Assembly: GCF_013170825.1 (NCBI RefSeq) | Contig: NZ_CP033365.1 | Coordinates: forward strand, 6,026,001 to 6,090,000 | Source: Mesorhizobium sp. NZP2298 | GTDB taxonomy: Bacteria; Pseudomonadota; Alphaproteobacteria; Rhizobiales; Rhizobiaceae | Direction of reading: 5' to 3' | DNA: 64,000 bases | Shown: positions 33,994-42,387 of the stretch, one piece after another | Layout: each line of letters starts with the position of its first letter | How positions within the stretch are numbered: position 1 is the stretch's first letter | Made by a program: the position numbers and the translations under genes | Notes under the pieces: generated by a model | Database searches by the model: none | The model's input: only the letters and a program-made list of their open reading frames with translations | What the model was told of the DNA's origin: nothing

Positions 33994-34407
33994 ATGGATG
34001 ATGGTGCGCATCACCGGCCGTTCGGGAGCGTGCTCAACGACGCGATAGGTCAATTCGCTTCATTGATGCGACTTGATCTTCGCCTGCTCGAGGCAGAAAT
34101 GCGAGCCAAAGCCACACCGATCGTATCATCGGGCGCATGTGGCGTGGCGGCTGCGCTCTTCTTCGTTCTGGCTGCGTTCGCGCTGGTTGAATTCCTCATT
34201 CTTGCGATGATCCATTTCGGGGTCGACGCGATGTTCGCCTGTCTCACCGCCGGTGCCGTTTTAGTCGGCGCAGGAATGCTGTCCCTATATCTGGCCAAGC
34301 GCGCGCTGATCGGATGGACCATCGCCCCTGTTGAGACCGTAAATCAGGTGCGGGCAGACCTCGCGGCCTTAAAGCAGGGGATACGGTATGGCTCAACCCA
34401 GCAATGA
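33994..34407 (+). CDS. YqjE-like / holin superfamily III membrane protein
   Basis: 137 residues, 12 bases after the preceding gene. An amphipathic N-terminus (LNDAIGQFASLMRLDLRLLE) precedes two transmembrane helices (GVAAALFFVLAAFALVEFLI and AGAVLVGAGMLSLYLA), as in YqjE/DUF1469 proteins. The name holin is historical; in this context an envelope-stress role is more likely than lysis. Overlaps the next gene by 20 bases. Confidence 0.75.
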   Translation: MDDGAHHRPFGSVLNDAIGQFASLMRLDLRLLEAEMRAKATPIVSSGACGVAAALFFVLAAFALVEFLILAMIHFGVDAMFACLTAGAVLVGAGMLSLYLAKRALIGWTIAPVETVNQVRADLAALKQGIRYGSTQQ

Positions 34408-35044
34408 AATTCGGGACATCTTGGTCCAAAGTCGCGCTGGAAGGCAGGCTCTGTTTGGTCCGGTAAGCGAAGTAAGCCGCAGACTCCAACCCAGACATCT
34501 GGTGCAAGTCTCTACAAACTGCGCCAGACAAAAATTCGCCGGGGCAATCGATCGCGTCTCCGGCGCGGTCAAGGAAAATGGCGGCACTGCGGCGGCGGTG
34601 GCCTTGGGTGCCCTCGTTGTCTTCGATGCCGGAAGAAGAAGTGTGGACGGCAATGCCGGTGGCACCGACTTCGAAAACTTTGCACGCAGAGGGAATTCCG
34701 ACTCGAGCCCCGGCCGTCACGTTGCGACCCGTGAGGTGACAGGGCTCGATCAGGCGAAGGTAATTGCGGGCTCGGCCATGGCGCTTTCGCTCGGGCACGT
34801 CATCGGGCGGGCTTTTCGGACGACGGCCAAAGAACGCGCCCTATTCGGCGCCGCTGGAGACACAGTTCGGGAAACGGCCGCCAAGTTTGTCCATGAACAC
34901 AAGCGGGGCGCCAAACTTGCCGCTGCGGAGGCTTTCGGCCTCGCACGATACGGCGCCACGCTCTTGGCAATCCTAGCGGTGGCCAGCGACTATTTCGTGA
35001 GAAGTGACGATATTGGAAGTCCGCCTGGGAGCTGCTCGGACTGA
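34388..35044 (+). CDS. Membrane-associated protein, DUF3618-like, third gene of the stress operon
   Basis: 218 residues. The N-terminal part (EIRDILVQSRAGRQALFG, VSRRLQPRHLVQ) followed by an Ala-rich segment resembles DUF3618 proteins, which usually follow YqjE homologues. A second hydrophobic stretch (YGATLLAILAVASDYF) lies near the C-terminus. Overlap with the upstream gene implies coupling. Family assignment moderate. Confidence 0.55.
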   Translation: MAQPSNEIRDILVQSRAGRQALFGPVSEVSRRLQPRHLVQVSTNCARQKFAGAIDRVSGAVKENGGTAAAVALGALVVFDAGRRSVDGNAGGTDFENFARRGNSDSSPGRHVATREVTGLDQAKVIAGSAMALSLGHVIGRAFRTTAKERALFGAAGDTVRETAAKFVHEHKRGAKLAAAEAFGLARYGATLLAILAVASDYFVRSDDIGSPPGSCSD

Positions 35045-35091
35045 AGATTATGCGGCAATCCGACTCGCTCCGACAGTTGTAAAGGACTATA

Positions 35092-35220
35092 ATGTCTATT
35101 GTAGCCGGAACTGCTTTCGCCTTACTCATTTTTCTCGTGATCCTGCTCATGACGCATGCCGCGCGTGATTTGCTAAGCTCACCATTATTCTATCGTTTGA
35201 GGCGCCGACTAGGGTATTAG
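35092..35220 (+). CDS. Small single-span membrane protein (42 aa)
   Basis: Reads MSIVAGTAFALLIFLVILLM then a basic tail (RLRRRLGY). AAAGGA lies 6 bases upstream. It follows the stress operon by 47 bases on the same strand and may be its last gene. Confidence 0.5.
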   Translation: MSIVAGTAFALLIFLVILLMTHAARDLLSSPLFYRLRRRLGY

Positions 35221-35679
35221 GCGGCGATCGGCGAAGCGGAGGTTATCCGCAGGCTTCACTGACTGCCATAATCTGATTGCGGTGTTTTTCTCGGCAAGGG
35301 CGGTCATCGGCCTCGGAAATATTCGGTGCCCGCCGGCATCGCAGACAGGCGCTCGGAAGATCAATCTCGCGGCAATCTGCTTCACCTAAAGCACTGATGA
35401 TAAGACGCCAGTTAGCTTTTGCGGCGTTTCTAACGGCATTTGGGCGTCTATGGCGAACAGCTCCCATCTGATAATTGACCGCAGGGCGCAAGATCCGGCC
35501 CGTCGCTTGCAGGTTCGCAATCGTCGTTTCGTTGTCATCTTGCGGCCATTTCCGCGCTGACGCCTTTTAGTCTCTTCATGACACGGCACAAGAGACCGCC
35601 TACCAGAATTCGGCGTCTAGGATGGATAGGGTGAGTGAGTGCGCAACGATTTCTCGCGGTCGATGGCGCTGCAGCTCGA
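35221..35679. other. Region without a supported gene
   Basis: About 460 bases between two small membrane genes. Short frames exist on both strands, but none has a ribosome site or recognisable product. Probably decayed or intergenic DNA. Confidence 0.4.
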
Positions 35680-35757
35680 TTACCTTCTGAGGCCGAAGAA
35701 ACTAAGAACTGCAAGGACAACCACGACTAGCCCCACAATGTAGATTATGCTGTTCAT
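35680..35757 (-). CDS. Tiny membrane protein (25 aa)
   Basis: Reads MNSIIYIVGLVVVVLAVLSF then FGLRR. Strong ribosome site (AGGAGG) and an EcfG-like promoter 60 bases upstream. Very short single-helix proteins of exactly this type are common in rhizobia. Too short for most gene finders. Confidence 0.6.
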   Translation of the reverse strand: MNSIIYIVGLVVVVLAVLSFFGLRR

Positions 35758-35815
35758 TGACTCCTCCTAAAAACCAGACCAAGCAGCCTCGGCTGCCATA
35801 GTCTCCACCTGCACT

Positions 35816-35841
35816 GAACATTTAGAACCGCCTAATGTTCC
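35816..35841 (-). promoter_or_regulatory. EcfG-like promoter of the 25-aa membrane protein
   Basis: Minus strand GGAAC (35841-35837) and GTTC (35819-35816) with 17 bases between (GGAAC-N16-TGTT). Confidence 0.5.
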
Positions 35842-35989
35842 ATCTCGCTTCTCGCATTCCGATTAATTCCGGGCGGCTGGCCGCTGCATGTCAACGCTAA
35901 GCTGGCCCCCTGTCGACCCGCGCTGAAAGATGATCAAGAGCAATCGACTTTCTATTGCTGGCGTTTCTTGAGCATTCAGGCTTCGCCCA

Positions 35990-36116
35990 TCAGCGACCAA
36001 GATCGTAGCGGACCATCAAAATCAATTCCGTCACCTGCTTCTCAGAAATACCTGTCTGCCGTGCGACTTGCGCACAAATTCGTCTTTCGGATCCAATGTC
36101 TTTGGGTTCCCAGGCA
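35990..36116 (-). pseudogene. Frameshifted DUF3606-type gene
   Basis: Starts MPGNPKTLDPKDEFVRKS, then the frame is lost near 36065. In the next frame VARQTGISEKQVTELILMV continues the DUF3606 core to a TGA at 35990. One small indel explains the break. Confidence 0.55.
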
Positions 36117-36401
36117 TAAATATCCCTTTCGAAAGACTAAGCGTCCGAAACAACTTAGCGCTCCGCTAGGATACGGAAAGCGCGCTCATGGCCAGCACCG
36201 GAGGCGTCGCGCGGTCGAGTCGCGGTGCTCAGCTTTCGATAGGGCGCGAACCCAGAATGTTTAGCGATCGAGACGGGATGTCATCCCTGCACGATCGCCG
36301 TCAACCCAAACGATCTCGGTATCGATGTCGCGCGGTAGGCGCCAAGACCAGGCTATGGACTTCGCTTCAGAGGATTGTTGGCATGGACGTGCAAATCGCC
36401 A

Positions 36402-37481
36402 TCAGCTCGCCGCTGCGGAGCGTTTGAAGACGATGGTGACTTTTGTCCCTTCGATGGCGCTGGATTTGACTTCGAATTGCGCTTTGGCGTTCTCGGTCAA
36501 GGAGCGCGCGATCAGCGCGCCGAGCTTGCCGGGTTTCGGCCATGTCTCGCCCTCAGGCAATCCAACCCCGTCATCGGCGATCGTGATGCGGCATCCGTCG
36601 CCGTCGACGACGCTGTGGAGCGTTATCGTGCCGCCTTCCCGTCCCCTGAAGCCGTGTTTGAGCGCATTGGTGAGCAGTTCGTTCACAACCAGTCCAGTCG
36701 GCATAGCGACGTTGATCGAAACGGGATAGGTATCCACCTTCATGTCCAGGCGGATGCCTTCGACCGCGTGTGAAGCCATCACCGCGGATGCTATCTGGCT
36801 AAGATAGACACCGAGATCGACCTCATCTTTCTGGCCGTCGTCATTCGACAGCGCCTGGTAGAGTATCGCAAGAGCGTCGACACGCCCGGCCAGCCTCTCG
36901 AATCGTTTCTGATCGGGCTCCGCCGCGTTGCGGGTCTCCAGCCTGATGAGTGCGGTAATCATCTGGAGATTGTTTTTTACCCGATGCTGCAGTTCCCGCA
37001 GCAGCGTATCCTTTTCCCGAACACGTTCTTCGACTGAGGGCGTCTCTTCGCCATGAACGGATACGTCCACCAAGGCAACCAGCCGAAAGCAAGTCTTGCC
37101 GTCGTCGTCGACTATCAAATTGGAATAGGCATCAACGATTGCCGGTGCGTCGACACCGCGCTCCAGGCGGAAAGTGCCCACGAAATCCGATTCTTTGACA
37201 ACGCTCTCAGCCAGCGCCTTGTCCTTCTGTTCACGAATACCGATACCGGAAAGCGCGGCCCAGTTTCTTCGTGCCAGACTGGCGGCCGTCAGGCCGCAAA
37301 GTTTTTCGAATTCCGGATTGGCATAGACGACGCGCTCGGTTTTGATCAGGTCGGAAACGGCAATCGCGATGGGTATCTGGTCGAGGAATTTCTTGAACTG
37401 TTCGCTCTCCAGCGCGGTGGCGAGTTCGGGGGTATCGAGTAACTGCTCGACCGCCCCAGGCTTCCCTGGATCCGATGTCAT
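36402..37481 (-). CDS. PAS-domain HWE/HisKA_2-type sensor histidine kinase
   Basis: 359 residues, soluble. A PAS domain (about 28-145; AIAVSDLIKTERVVYANPEF) is followed by the HisKA_2 box LLRELQHRVKNNLQMI with phosphoacceptor His166, then the ATPase domain (PTGLVVNELLTNALKHGF, IADDGVGLPEG). Kinases of this group in rhizobia often signal to PhyR-type anti-anti-sigma regulators of the general stress response. No cognate regulator lies next to it. Confidence 0.85.
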   Translation of the reverse strand: MTSDPGKPGAVEQLLDTPELATALESEQFKKFLDQIPIAIAVSDLIKTERVVYANPEFEKLCGLTAASLARRNWAALSGIGIREQKDKALAESVVKESDFVGTFRLERGVDAPAIVDAYSNLIVDDDGKTCFRLVALVDVSVHGEETPSVEERVREKDTLLRELQHRVKNNLQMITALIRLETRNAAEPDQKRFERLAGRVDALAILYQALSNDDGQKDEVDLGVYLSQIASAVMASHAVEGIRLDMKVDTYPVSINVAMPTGLVVNELLTNALKHGFRGREGGTITLHSVVDGDGCRITIADDGVGLPEGETWPKPGKLGALIARSLTENAKAQFEVKSSAIEGTKVTIVFKRSAAAS

Positions 37482-37572
37482 TTTTGCGCCTACGCTGCAA
37501 AGAACGCCAATCAGTATCAGCGATAGGGCGGATAGGCCACCGCCGAAGGGGCATCACCTTTGCTTGCAGAGG

Positions 37573-38613
37573 TCAATAGGCGGGGACCAGCCTTGTGTCT
37601 CGTAGGGGCAAGGCCATAGTGAACTGCAGGCCCTCAGTATGATAGTTCAACTCAACCTTGGCTTGGCACTGCACAGCGACGACTTTCTCGAGCAGTGTCG
37701 TACCGAAACCGCGCCGTCGTGGCTTCTCGACCTTCGGTCCGCCTTTTTCGAGCCAATCCAGATTGAGGACTCGTTCGTCGTGCGAATTGTCCACCGACCA
37801 CCTGACCTCGAGACGGCCGTGCGAGCGGGACAACGCGCCATATTTGGAGGAATTGGACGCGAGTTCGTGAAAGGCCATTCCGATCGGGATCGCGATATCG
37901 GCGACTAGCGCTACGTACGGCCCTTCGAGCACTACACGTGACTTGTGGCTCGTGTCATAGTGGCGCAGTTCCGACTCTAGCAGCTTGTGCAAGGAAGCCA
38001 TCTGCCAATAGTCATCGGTGAGCATCGAGTGCGTGTCGGCGAGAGAGACGATCCTGGCTGAGAAATCACGGACGAAATCATCCACGTTACCACTCGACTT
38101 AGCCGTCGCCCCCATCATCGCCCGGACATTTGCGAGCGTGTTTTTGACGCGATGATGCAACTCCCTGATCAGCAGTTTCTGTCGGTCTGCGACCTCTTGC
38201 TTCTGTTCAATGTAAGATTTTACCTCAAGCTGACGGGCGCGGGCACGCAGAGCCGACCGCACCGAATTTGTAAGACTCGACGCCAAGAAGGGCCTTTCGA
38301 GAACGATCAGATAGCGGTCCAGAAAGGCCAGGCGATTGTCGATTTCCGTTCCGCGCATCGTGAGCAACACGATCGGAAAATCCGACCACGCCGGTTGATG
38401 ATTGAGCCAGGATGCGAGCCGATTTCGATCAGAACTGATCAAGGCCTCTTCCGTTACCAAAAGACAATGTGCTTGGTCCAACAGCGGAACTGCTTCCTCG
38501 AGCGTGGCGCAGATCTGAGACTTGATCCCGTTGTCCGCGAGGATAGACGACGCGACCTTCGCGTCGCGCCCGACCGGCGCGAGCACCAGAACAATGCGAT
38601 CTGAAAGCATCAC
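37573..38613 (-). CDS. Pseudo-receiver plus HWE-family histidine kinase
   Basis: 346 residues. The N-terminal ~120 residues look like a receiver fold, but the phosphoacceptor Asp is absent (LLVTEEAL around 52-58) and the conserved Lys-Pro reads Arg-Pro (LERPF), so it probably cannot be phosphorylated. A linker helix leads to LIRELHHRVKNTLANV (His154 as likely acceptor) and an ATPase domain (GMAFHELASNSSKYGAL). Its ATG overlaps the KaiC-like gene's TGA by 4 bases, so the two are coupled and probably act together. Confidence 0.8.
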   Translation of the reverse strand: MMLSDRIVLVLAPVGRDAKVASSILADNGIKSQICATLEEAVPLLDQAHCLLVTEEALISSDRNRLASWLNHQPAWSDFPIVLLTMRGTEIDNRLAFLDRYLIVLERPFLASSLTNSVRSALRARARQLEVKSYIEQKQEVADRQKLLIRELHHRVKNTLANVRAMMGATAKSSGNVDDFVRDFSARIVSLADTHSMLTDDYWQMASLHKLLESELRHYDTSHKSRVVLEGPYVALVADIAIPIGMAFHELASNSSKYGALSRSHGRLEVRWSVDNSHDERVLNLDWLEKGGPKVEKPRRRGFGTTLLEKVVAVQCQAKVELNYHTEGLQFTMALPLRDTRLVPAY

Positions 38614-40097
38614 GAGGCCTTGTCTTGTAGCAGGTTGCCTCGCTTTCCCTCGTAAGTGGGCACGCCAGTCAGGATCCCCCGGAACTCCTCCAAAGGTTCG
38701 CCGACAGCCAGGCCGTCTGCGCTTATCTTGAATTCGCGAATGGTGTCCTCGTGGGGCCCGACGCGTTTCTTGACCACGGAAATAGCCCGTCTCAGACGGC
38801 CGCCGCTTTCGAAAAAGCGCAGCAGCATTATGGAATCGCAGAGATAGGTCAAATCGACAGGGGCGGACATTTGCCCTATCAGCCCATGATTGGCCAGCAG
38901 GAGGATGGTCACAACGCCCTTTTGATTGAGATATGTCAGGATCTCGTGCATCTGCAGCACAAGGTGCTGCTCCTCCGACATGGCATTGAGGTAGCCGGTC
39001 AGGCTGTCGATAACGACGATCCTTGCATTTGAGCGCTCGACAGCGGACTGGATGCGCGACGACAACTCACCAGGCGACAATTCCGCCGGATCGATCTGCT
39101 CCAAAATCAAGCCGCCATCAGCGGAGAATGGCCCCAAATCCATCCCCAGGCCTGAAGCGCGCGCCAGGAAAATCCGCTTGGTTTCATCGAACAAAAGCAC
39201 CAGCACATGTTCGCCGCGCTTGAGAGCCGCATGGCAATAGCTGCACGCTATGGTCGACTTGCCGACGCCAGAAGGTCCCATCAGGAGAGTGCTGGTGCCG
39301 CGATCAAGACCACCACCCACAAGCGTGTCGACAGCACCGTTACCGGTTGCCGGCGTTCCATGCTCGGCCATCTCATGTTCGGAAGCAACCAAGCGAGGAA
39401 AGACCACCACGCCGCCCGGCCGAATGACAAAGTCGTGGAAGCCGCCGCGAATTTGGACGCCGCGCATTTTAATGATGCGTAGCCGCCGCCGCTCGCCGCC
39501 GTAGATCGGCGATAGCTGTTCCATCCGGATGACGCCGTGACTGATCGAATGGAGGTTTAGATCGTCATGTTCAGCGGTGAGATCGTCAAGTAGAAGCACC
39601 GTTGCATTGTTGAGCAAGAAAAAGCTTTTCAAAGCCAGGACCTGCCGCCGATAGCGTAACGAACCCTGCGACAAGAGGCGAATTTCCGACAGAGAATCGA
39701 ACACCACACGGTCCGGCTTCATGCGCTCGATCTCGGCGAGCGCGGCCCGCACCGTCTCACCGAGCTCCAGATCGGACGAATGCACCAAGGTCTGTAACTG
39801 TGACGGATCGAGGCTTAATTCGGGAGGGACCAGTTCGAGGATCTCGATACCGTCAAGAGAAAATCCGTGCCTTTCCGCGACCGAATGCAGTTCACGCTTG
39901 CTTTCGGACAGCGTTATATAAAGGCATTTCTCGCCTTCCGCCGCGCCCTGGATTAGAAACTGCAGACCAAGTGTGGTCTTACCTGAACCAGGCCTGCCCT
40001 CTACAAGATGTGAGCGAAATTTCGCATATCCGCCTCGCAGGACGTAGTCGAGGCCTTTTACGCCAGATGATATTGGTGAAGCGTCGTTTTTGTCCAC
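38610..40097 (-). CDS. KaiC-like double RecA-domain ATPase
   Basis: 495 residues, two KaiC-type domains in tandem. Walker A motifs are EGRPGSGKTT (about 33-42) and GPSGVGKST (about 269-277). Walker B-like strands are DRVVFDSLSE and ARIVVIDSLTGYL. KaiC-like proteins outside cyanobacteria act in stress and lifestyle signalling, usually next to a histidine kinase, as here. No KaiA or KaiB is present, so a clock is not implied. Coupled by ATGA overlap to the downstream kinase. Confidence 0.85.
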   Translation of the reverse strand: MDKNDASPISSGVKGLDYVLRGGYAKFRSHLVEGRPGSGKTTLGLQFLIQGAAEGEKCLYITLSESKRELHSVAERHGFSLDGIEILELVPPELSLDPSQLQTLVHSSDLELGETVRAALAEIERMKPDRVVFDSLSEIRLLSQGSLRYRRQVLALKSFFLLNNATVLLLDDLTAEHDDLNLHSISHGVIRMEQLSPIYGGERRRLRIIKMRGVQIRGGFHDFVIRPGGVVVFPRLVASEHEMAEHGTPATGNGAVDTLVGGGLDRGTSTLLMGPSGVGKSTIACSYCHAALKRGEHVLVLLFDETKRIFLARASGLGMDLGPFSADGGLILEQIDPAELSPGELSSRIQSAVERSNARIVVIDSLTGYLNAMSEEQHLVLQMHEILTYLNQKGVVTILLLANHGLIGQMSAPVDLTYLCDSIMLLRFFESGGRLRRAISVVKKRVGPHEDTIREFKISADGLAVGEPLEEFRGILTGVPTYEGKRGNLLQDKAS

Positions 40098-40125
40098 GGT
40101 GCCCCGCCTGCTTTATCGTGAGCTG

Positions 40126-40870
40126 CTAAACGGATAGCATTTTCAATGGTTCCCTCAACGCGCACTTTGGATGCAATACTAGCCGGTCGGCGAAGCATTC
40201 CCAGAATTGGCGACAAATCGCTAAAGCTGGGATTTGATCGGTAGGTGTTTGACCAGGGGCGGCCAAGGATACGGCGGATCGACGTGGGTCGGTGAGCGGA
40301 GGTTCGCGATCCGCCTTGCTCGCAACCGTGCAACGTAAAATCTCATTCTTCAGCTCGAGTCGGCAGCTCGCTTCCGGCGCTATCTCCGATTTGAACCGGT
40401 GCCGCAGTTCCGCGACCAACTTCTCGTCTTCAAAAAGCACACCCATTTCCGAATTCAACGATACGGACCTAGGATCGAAGTTGAAGGATCCGACGAAACC
40501 GACGCGGTCGTCGACACTGAATGCTTTGGTGTGCAGGCTGGCGCCTTTGGACCCAAATACAGAGATCTTGGCTTGCCGGCTAAAGGGTTGAAGCTCGAAG
40601 AGCTGCACGCTCTTACTCAACAAGCGCTTGCGATAGTTGGCATAGGCCCCGTGCTCAACAAGCGCTTGCGATAGTTGGCATAGGCCCCGTGGACGGCCGC
40701 GACATCGGTTGCGGCCAAGGAGTTTGTCAAAACAGCCACCTGCACCCCACAAGCCCCTCTTGCGTGTGATGAAATAAGGGGGACACGATTTCGACACGCT
40801 TGCGCGCCGACTGAATGATTGGGAGCAACTCCTTCATCAGCCAACCGCACGGTCTCAGCCTCGAACCTTT
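40126..40870 (-). pseudogene. Phospholipase D/cardiolipin-synthase-like gene, multiply frameshifted
   Basis: The second HKD motif is clear (SLHTKAFSVDDRVGFVGSFN, FDPRS), and upstream pieces (LLPIIQSARKRVEIVSP; QVAVLTNSLAATDVAAVHGA) belong to the same family but lie in different frames. A 38-bp tandem duplication (40616-40691) breaks the frame between them. The C-terminus also appears shifted. The product would lack the N-terminal half; inactive. Confidence 0.65.
40616..40691. repeat. Perfect 38-bp tandem duplication
   Basis: Two exact adjacent copies (40616-40653 and 40654-40691), each starting CTCAACAAGCGC. As 38 is not a multiple of 3 it shifts the reading frame of the PLD-like gene. Confidence 0.9.
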
Positions 40871-41228
40871 CCCGAGGGTCTGAATTCACGCGCGCGCTGT
40901 CCACCGTACGCTGCGGCCAGCGGCTATAAGTTCGGCGATGGAACCCTTGTCGCCTATACCGCTCAAAAGTATCGACTGGGTTTTATCGTCGCTTCCCGCA
41001 AAAATAACGGCATGCGCGCCTGGCGCGGTCGAAGCGAGTTCTTCCATGGGTTTCGCGTCCTGGCAAACCCGATGCCGTCGACGAACTTCTTATCTCGCCG
41101 AAGTCTACCAGGGCGGTACAGCACACACTTCGATCAATCTCAACAATGTTCGAAACGACCCTCCTGTCCATCATCGTCTTGAATGATGGTAGCGTAGTAT
41201 GGATGTCAGAGCCTCCCTAGCACGATGG
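40871..41228. other. Region without a supported gene
   Basis: About 360 bases between the PLD remnant and MgtC. A minus-strand stretch (around 40880-41040) keeps a coding-like composition and may be further PLD-gene debris, but no motif is recognisable. Confidence 0.35.
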
Positions 41229-41253
41229 GGAACCGAGCAACCGACGCTGCGTT
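41229..41253 (+). promoter_or_regulatory. Consensus EcfG promoter upstream of MgtC
   Basis: GGAAC (41229-41233), 16-base spacer, CGTT (41250-41253): a perfect match. The -10 ends only 9 bases before the ATG at 41263, so the transcript would be leaderless or nearly so. The reverse strand reads GGAAC-N16-GGTT over the same bases, so the element is almost symmetric. Confidence 0.6.
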
Positions 41254-41262
41254 CCTGACCAC

Positions 41263-41736
41263 ATGGACGAGTTCATCGAGCGATTTGGGCAAACGACTTG
41301 GCTACCCTTTTCCGTAATTTCGGCCAGGGTTATGCTTGCTGCGCTCCTCGGAGCGGCTGTCGGTGCCGAACGGGAATGGCGTAACCGGCCTGCCGGATTG
41401 CGGACCCATATTCTCGTCTGCGTTGCGACGGCCGTGATCGCTATCTTGGCAGTCGAGATCACCCACCTCCATGTATTTGACGGTCAGGAGGTAGCAATTG
41501 ATCCCCTTCGCTTGATTGAAGCCACTACCGCAGGAGTGGCGTTTCTGGCTGCCGGCATCATTTTTTTCTCGAAGGGAGAAGTTCAGGGGCTTACCACTGG
41601 CGCCGGCATGTGGCTGGCCGGAGCCATAGGTTTAGCGGTAGGACTCGGGTTCTGGCAGATCGCGTCGCTAGCTACGTTACTTGCGTTGATCGTGTTGGGG
41701 CTTCTGCAACTATTTCAAACGGGCAAAAAGGATTGA
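41263..41736 (+). CDS. MgtC/SapB-family membrane protein
   Basis: 157 residues with four to five membrane helices. AALLGAAVGAEREWRNRPAGLRTH is the family signature (EREWR-RPAGLRTH). MgtC proteins are inner-membrane factors linked to low Mg2+, acid and intracellular survival, partly through control of the F-type ATPase. No separate ACT-like C-terminal domain is present. Expression is probably controlled by the perfect EcfG promoter directly upstream. Confidence 0.85.
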   Translation: MDEFIERFGQTTWLPFSVISARVMLAALLGAAVGAEREWRNRPAGLRTHILVCVATAVIAILAVEITHLHVFDGQEVAIDPLRLIEATTAGVAFLAAGIIFFSKGEVQGLTTGAGMWLAGAIGLAVGLGFWQIASLATLLALIVLGLLQLFQTGKKD

Positions 41737-41811
41737 AATAGGGTTGGCTCTTTATCGGGGCGGCGCACGAAGTCGTTTTCCCGTCCACAGGTCGCAATCT
41801 GCCGTGTTCCT

Positions 41812-42213
41812 TCATCCTAAATTCACTCGCGACGCCCGACCGCCGGGACCATACACGCCGCTTGCGGTATCCGCCGCCGCGAAGCAGTATTTGCGCTTAC
41901 TTCGCGGCGGTTTCCTTGCCGAACTCACCAGGATGTGGGACGGCACCTCGTTGTGCAGGCGCTTCATGCGCGTTTTTGCGCCGAACACTACGACATCGCT
42001 CGGTGTCAGATGGGTTGAGGGGGCCCAGACCGGGCCCGCCGCGGTGGCGTTCACGCGAATTCCCTTGTCGATCAGATTGCCTGAAAGCGCTCTCGTACTG
42101 GCGTGGATTCCGCCCTTCGTCATCGAGTAATCGACCAACCCATCTATGCCGGTGATCGATCCCGTATCGACAATTACGGAGCCCGGCTTCATCACCAGAC
42201 CATTCCTGCCCAT
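41812..42213 (-). pseudogene. C-terminal remnant of an SDR oxidoreductase
   Basis: KPGSVIVDTGSITGIDGLVD, YSMTKGGIHASTRALSGN and GIRVNATAAGPVWAP are the catalytic core and after of an SDR; here Tyr and Lys (YSMTK) are kept. The N-terminal Rossmann half is missing, and after FGAKTRMKR the sequence loses the family pattern, indicating a frameshift. Overlaps the region upstream of the large kinase on the opposite strand. Confidence 0.6.
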
Positions 42214-42387
42214 GTGCCACCCCTGAACAGCGCGTCGTATAAAACGGCTGGTTTGATCTCTGCCTCATTGCCGGGTTTCGGATGGTGCTGTTCAGGAAAA
42301 GGCGGTGCCGGGTATTCCGGCCCCCTGCCAGTGCAACCAAAACCGAGTTGGGCCGTTTTGGCCGGTTCAATATTTTTGGGGGATTTC

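Noticed and set aside
33994..34407. Phage lysis cassette (holin)
   Set aside because: The holin-superfamily label is by fold only; gene order and promoter match YqjD/YqjE stress operons, and no phage genes are nearby.
35243..35589. Possible genes in the 35.2-35.6 kb gap
   Set aside because: Frames on both strands lack ribosome sites and recognisable products.
38610..40097. Circadian clock (kai) system
   Set aside because: Only a KaiC-like protein is present; no KaiA or KaiB, and KaiC-like ATPases are widespread in non-clock signalling.
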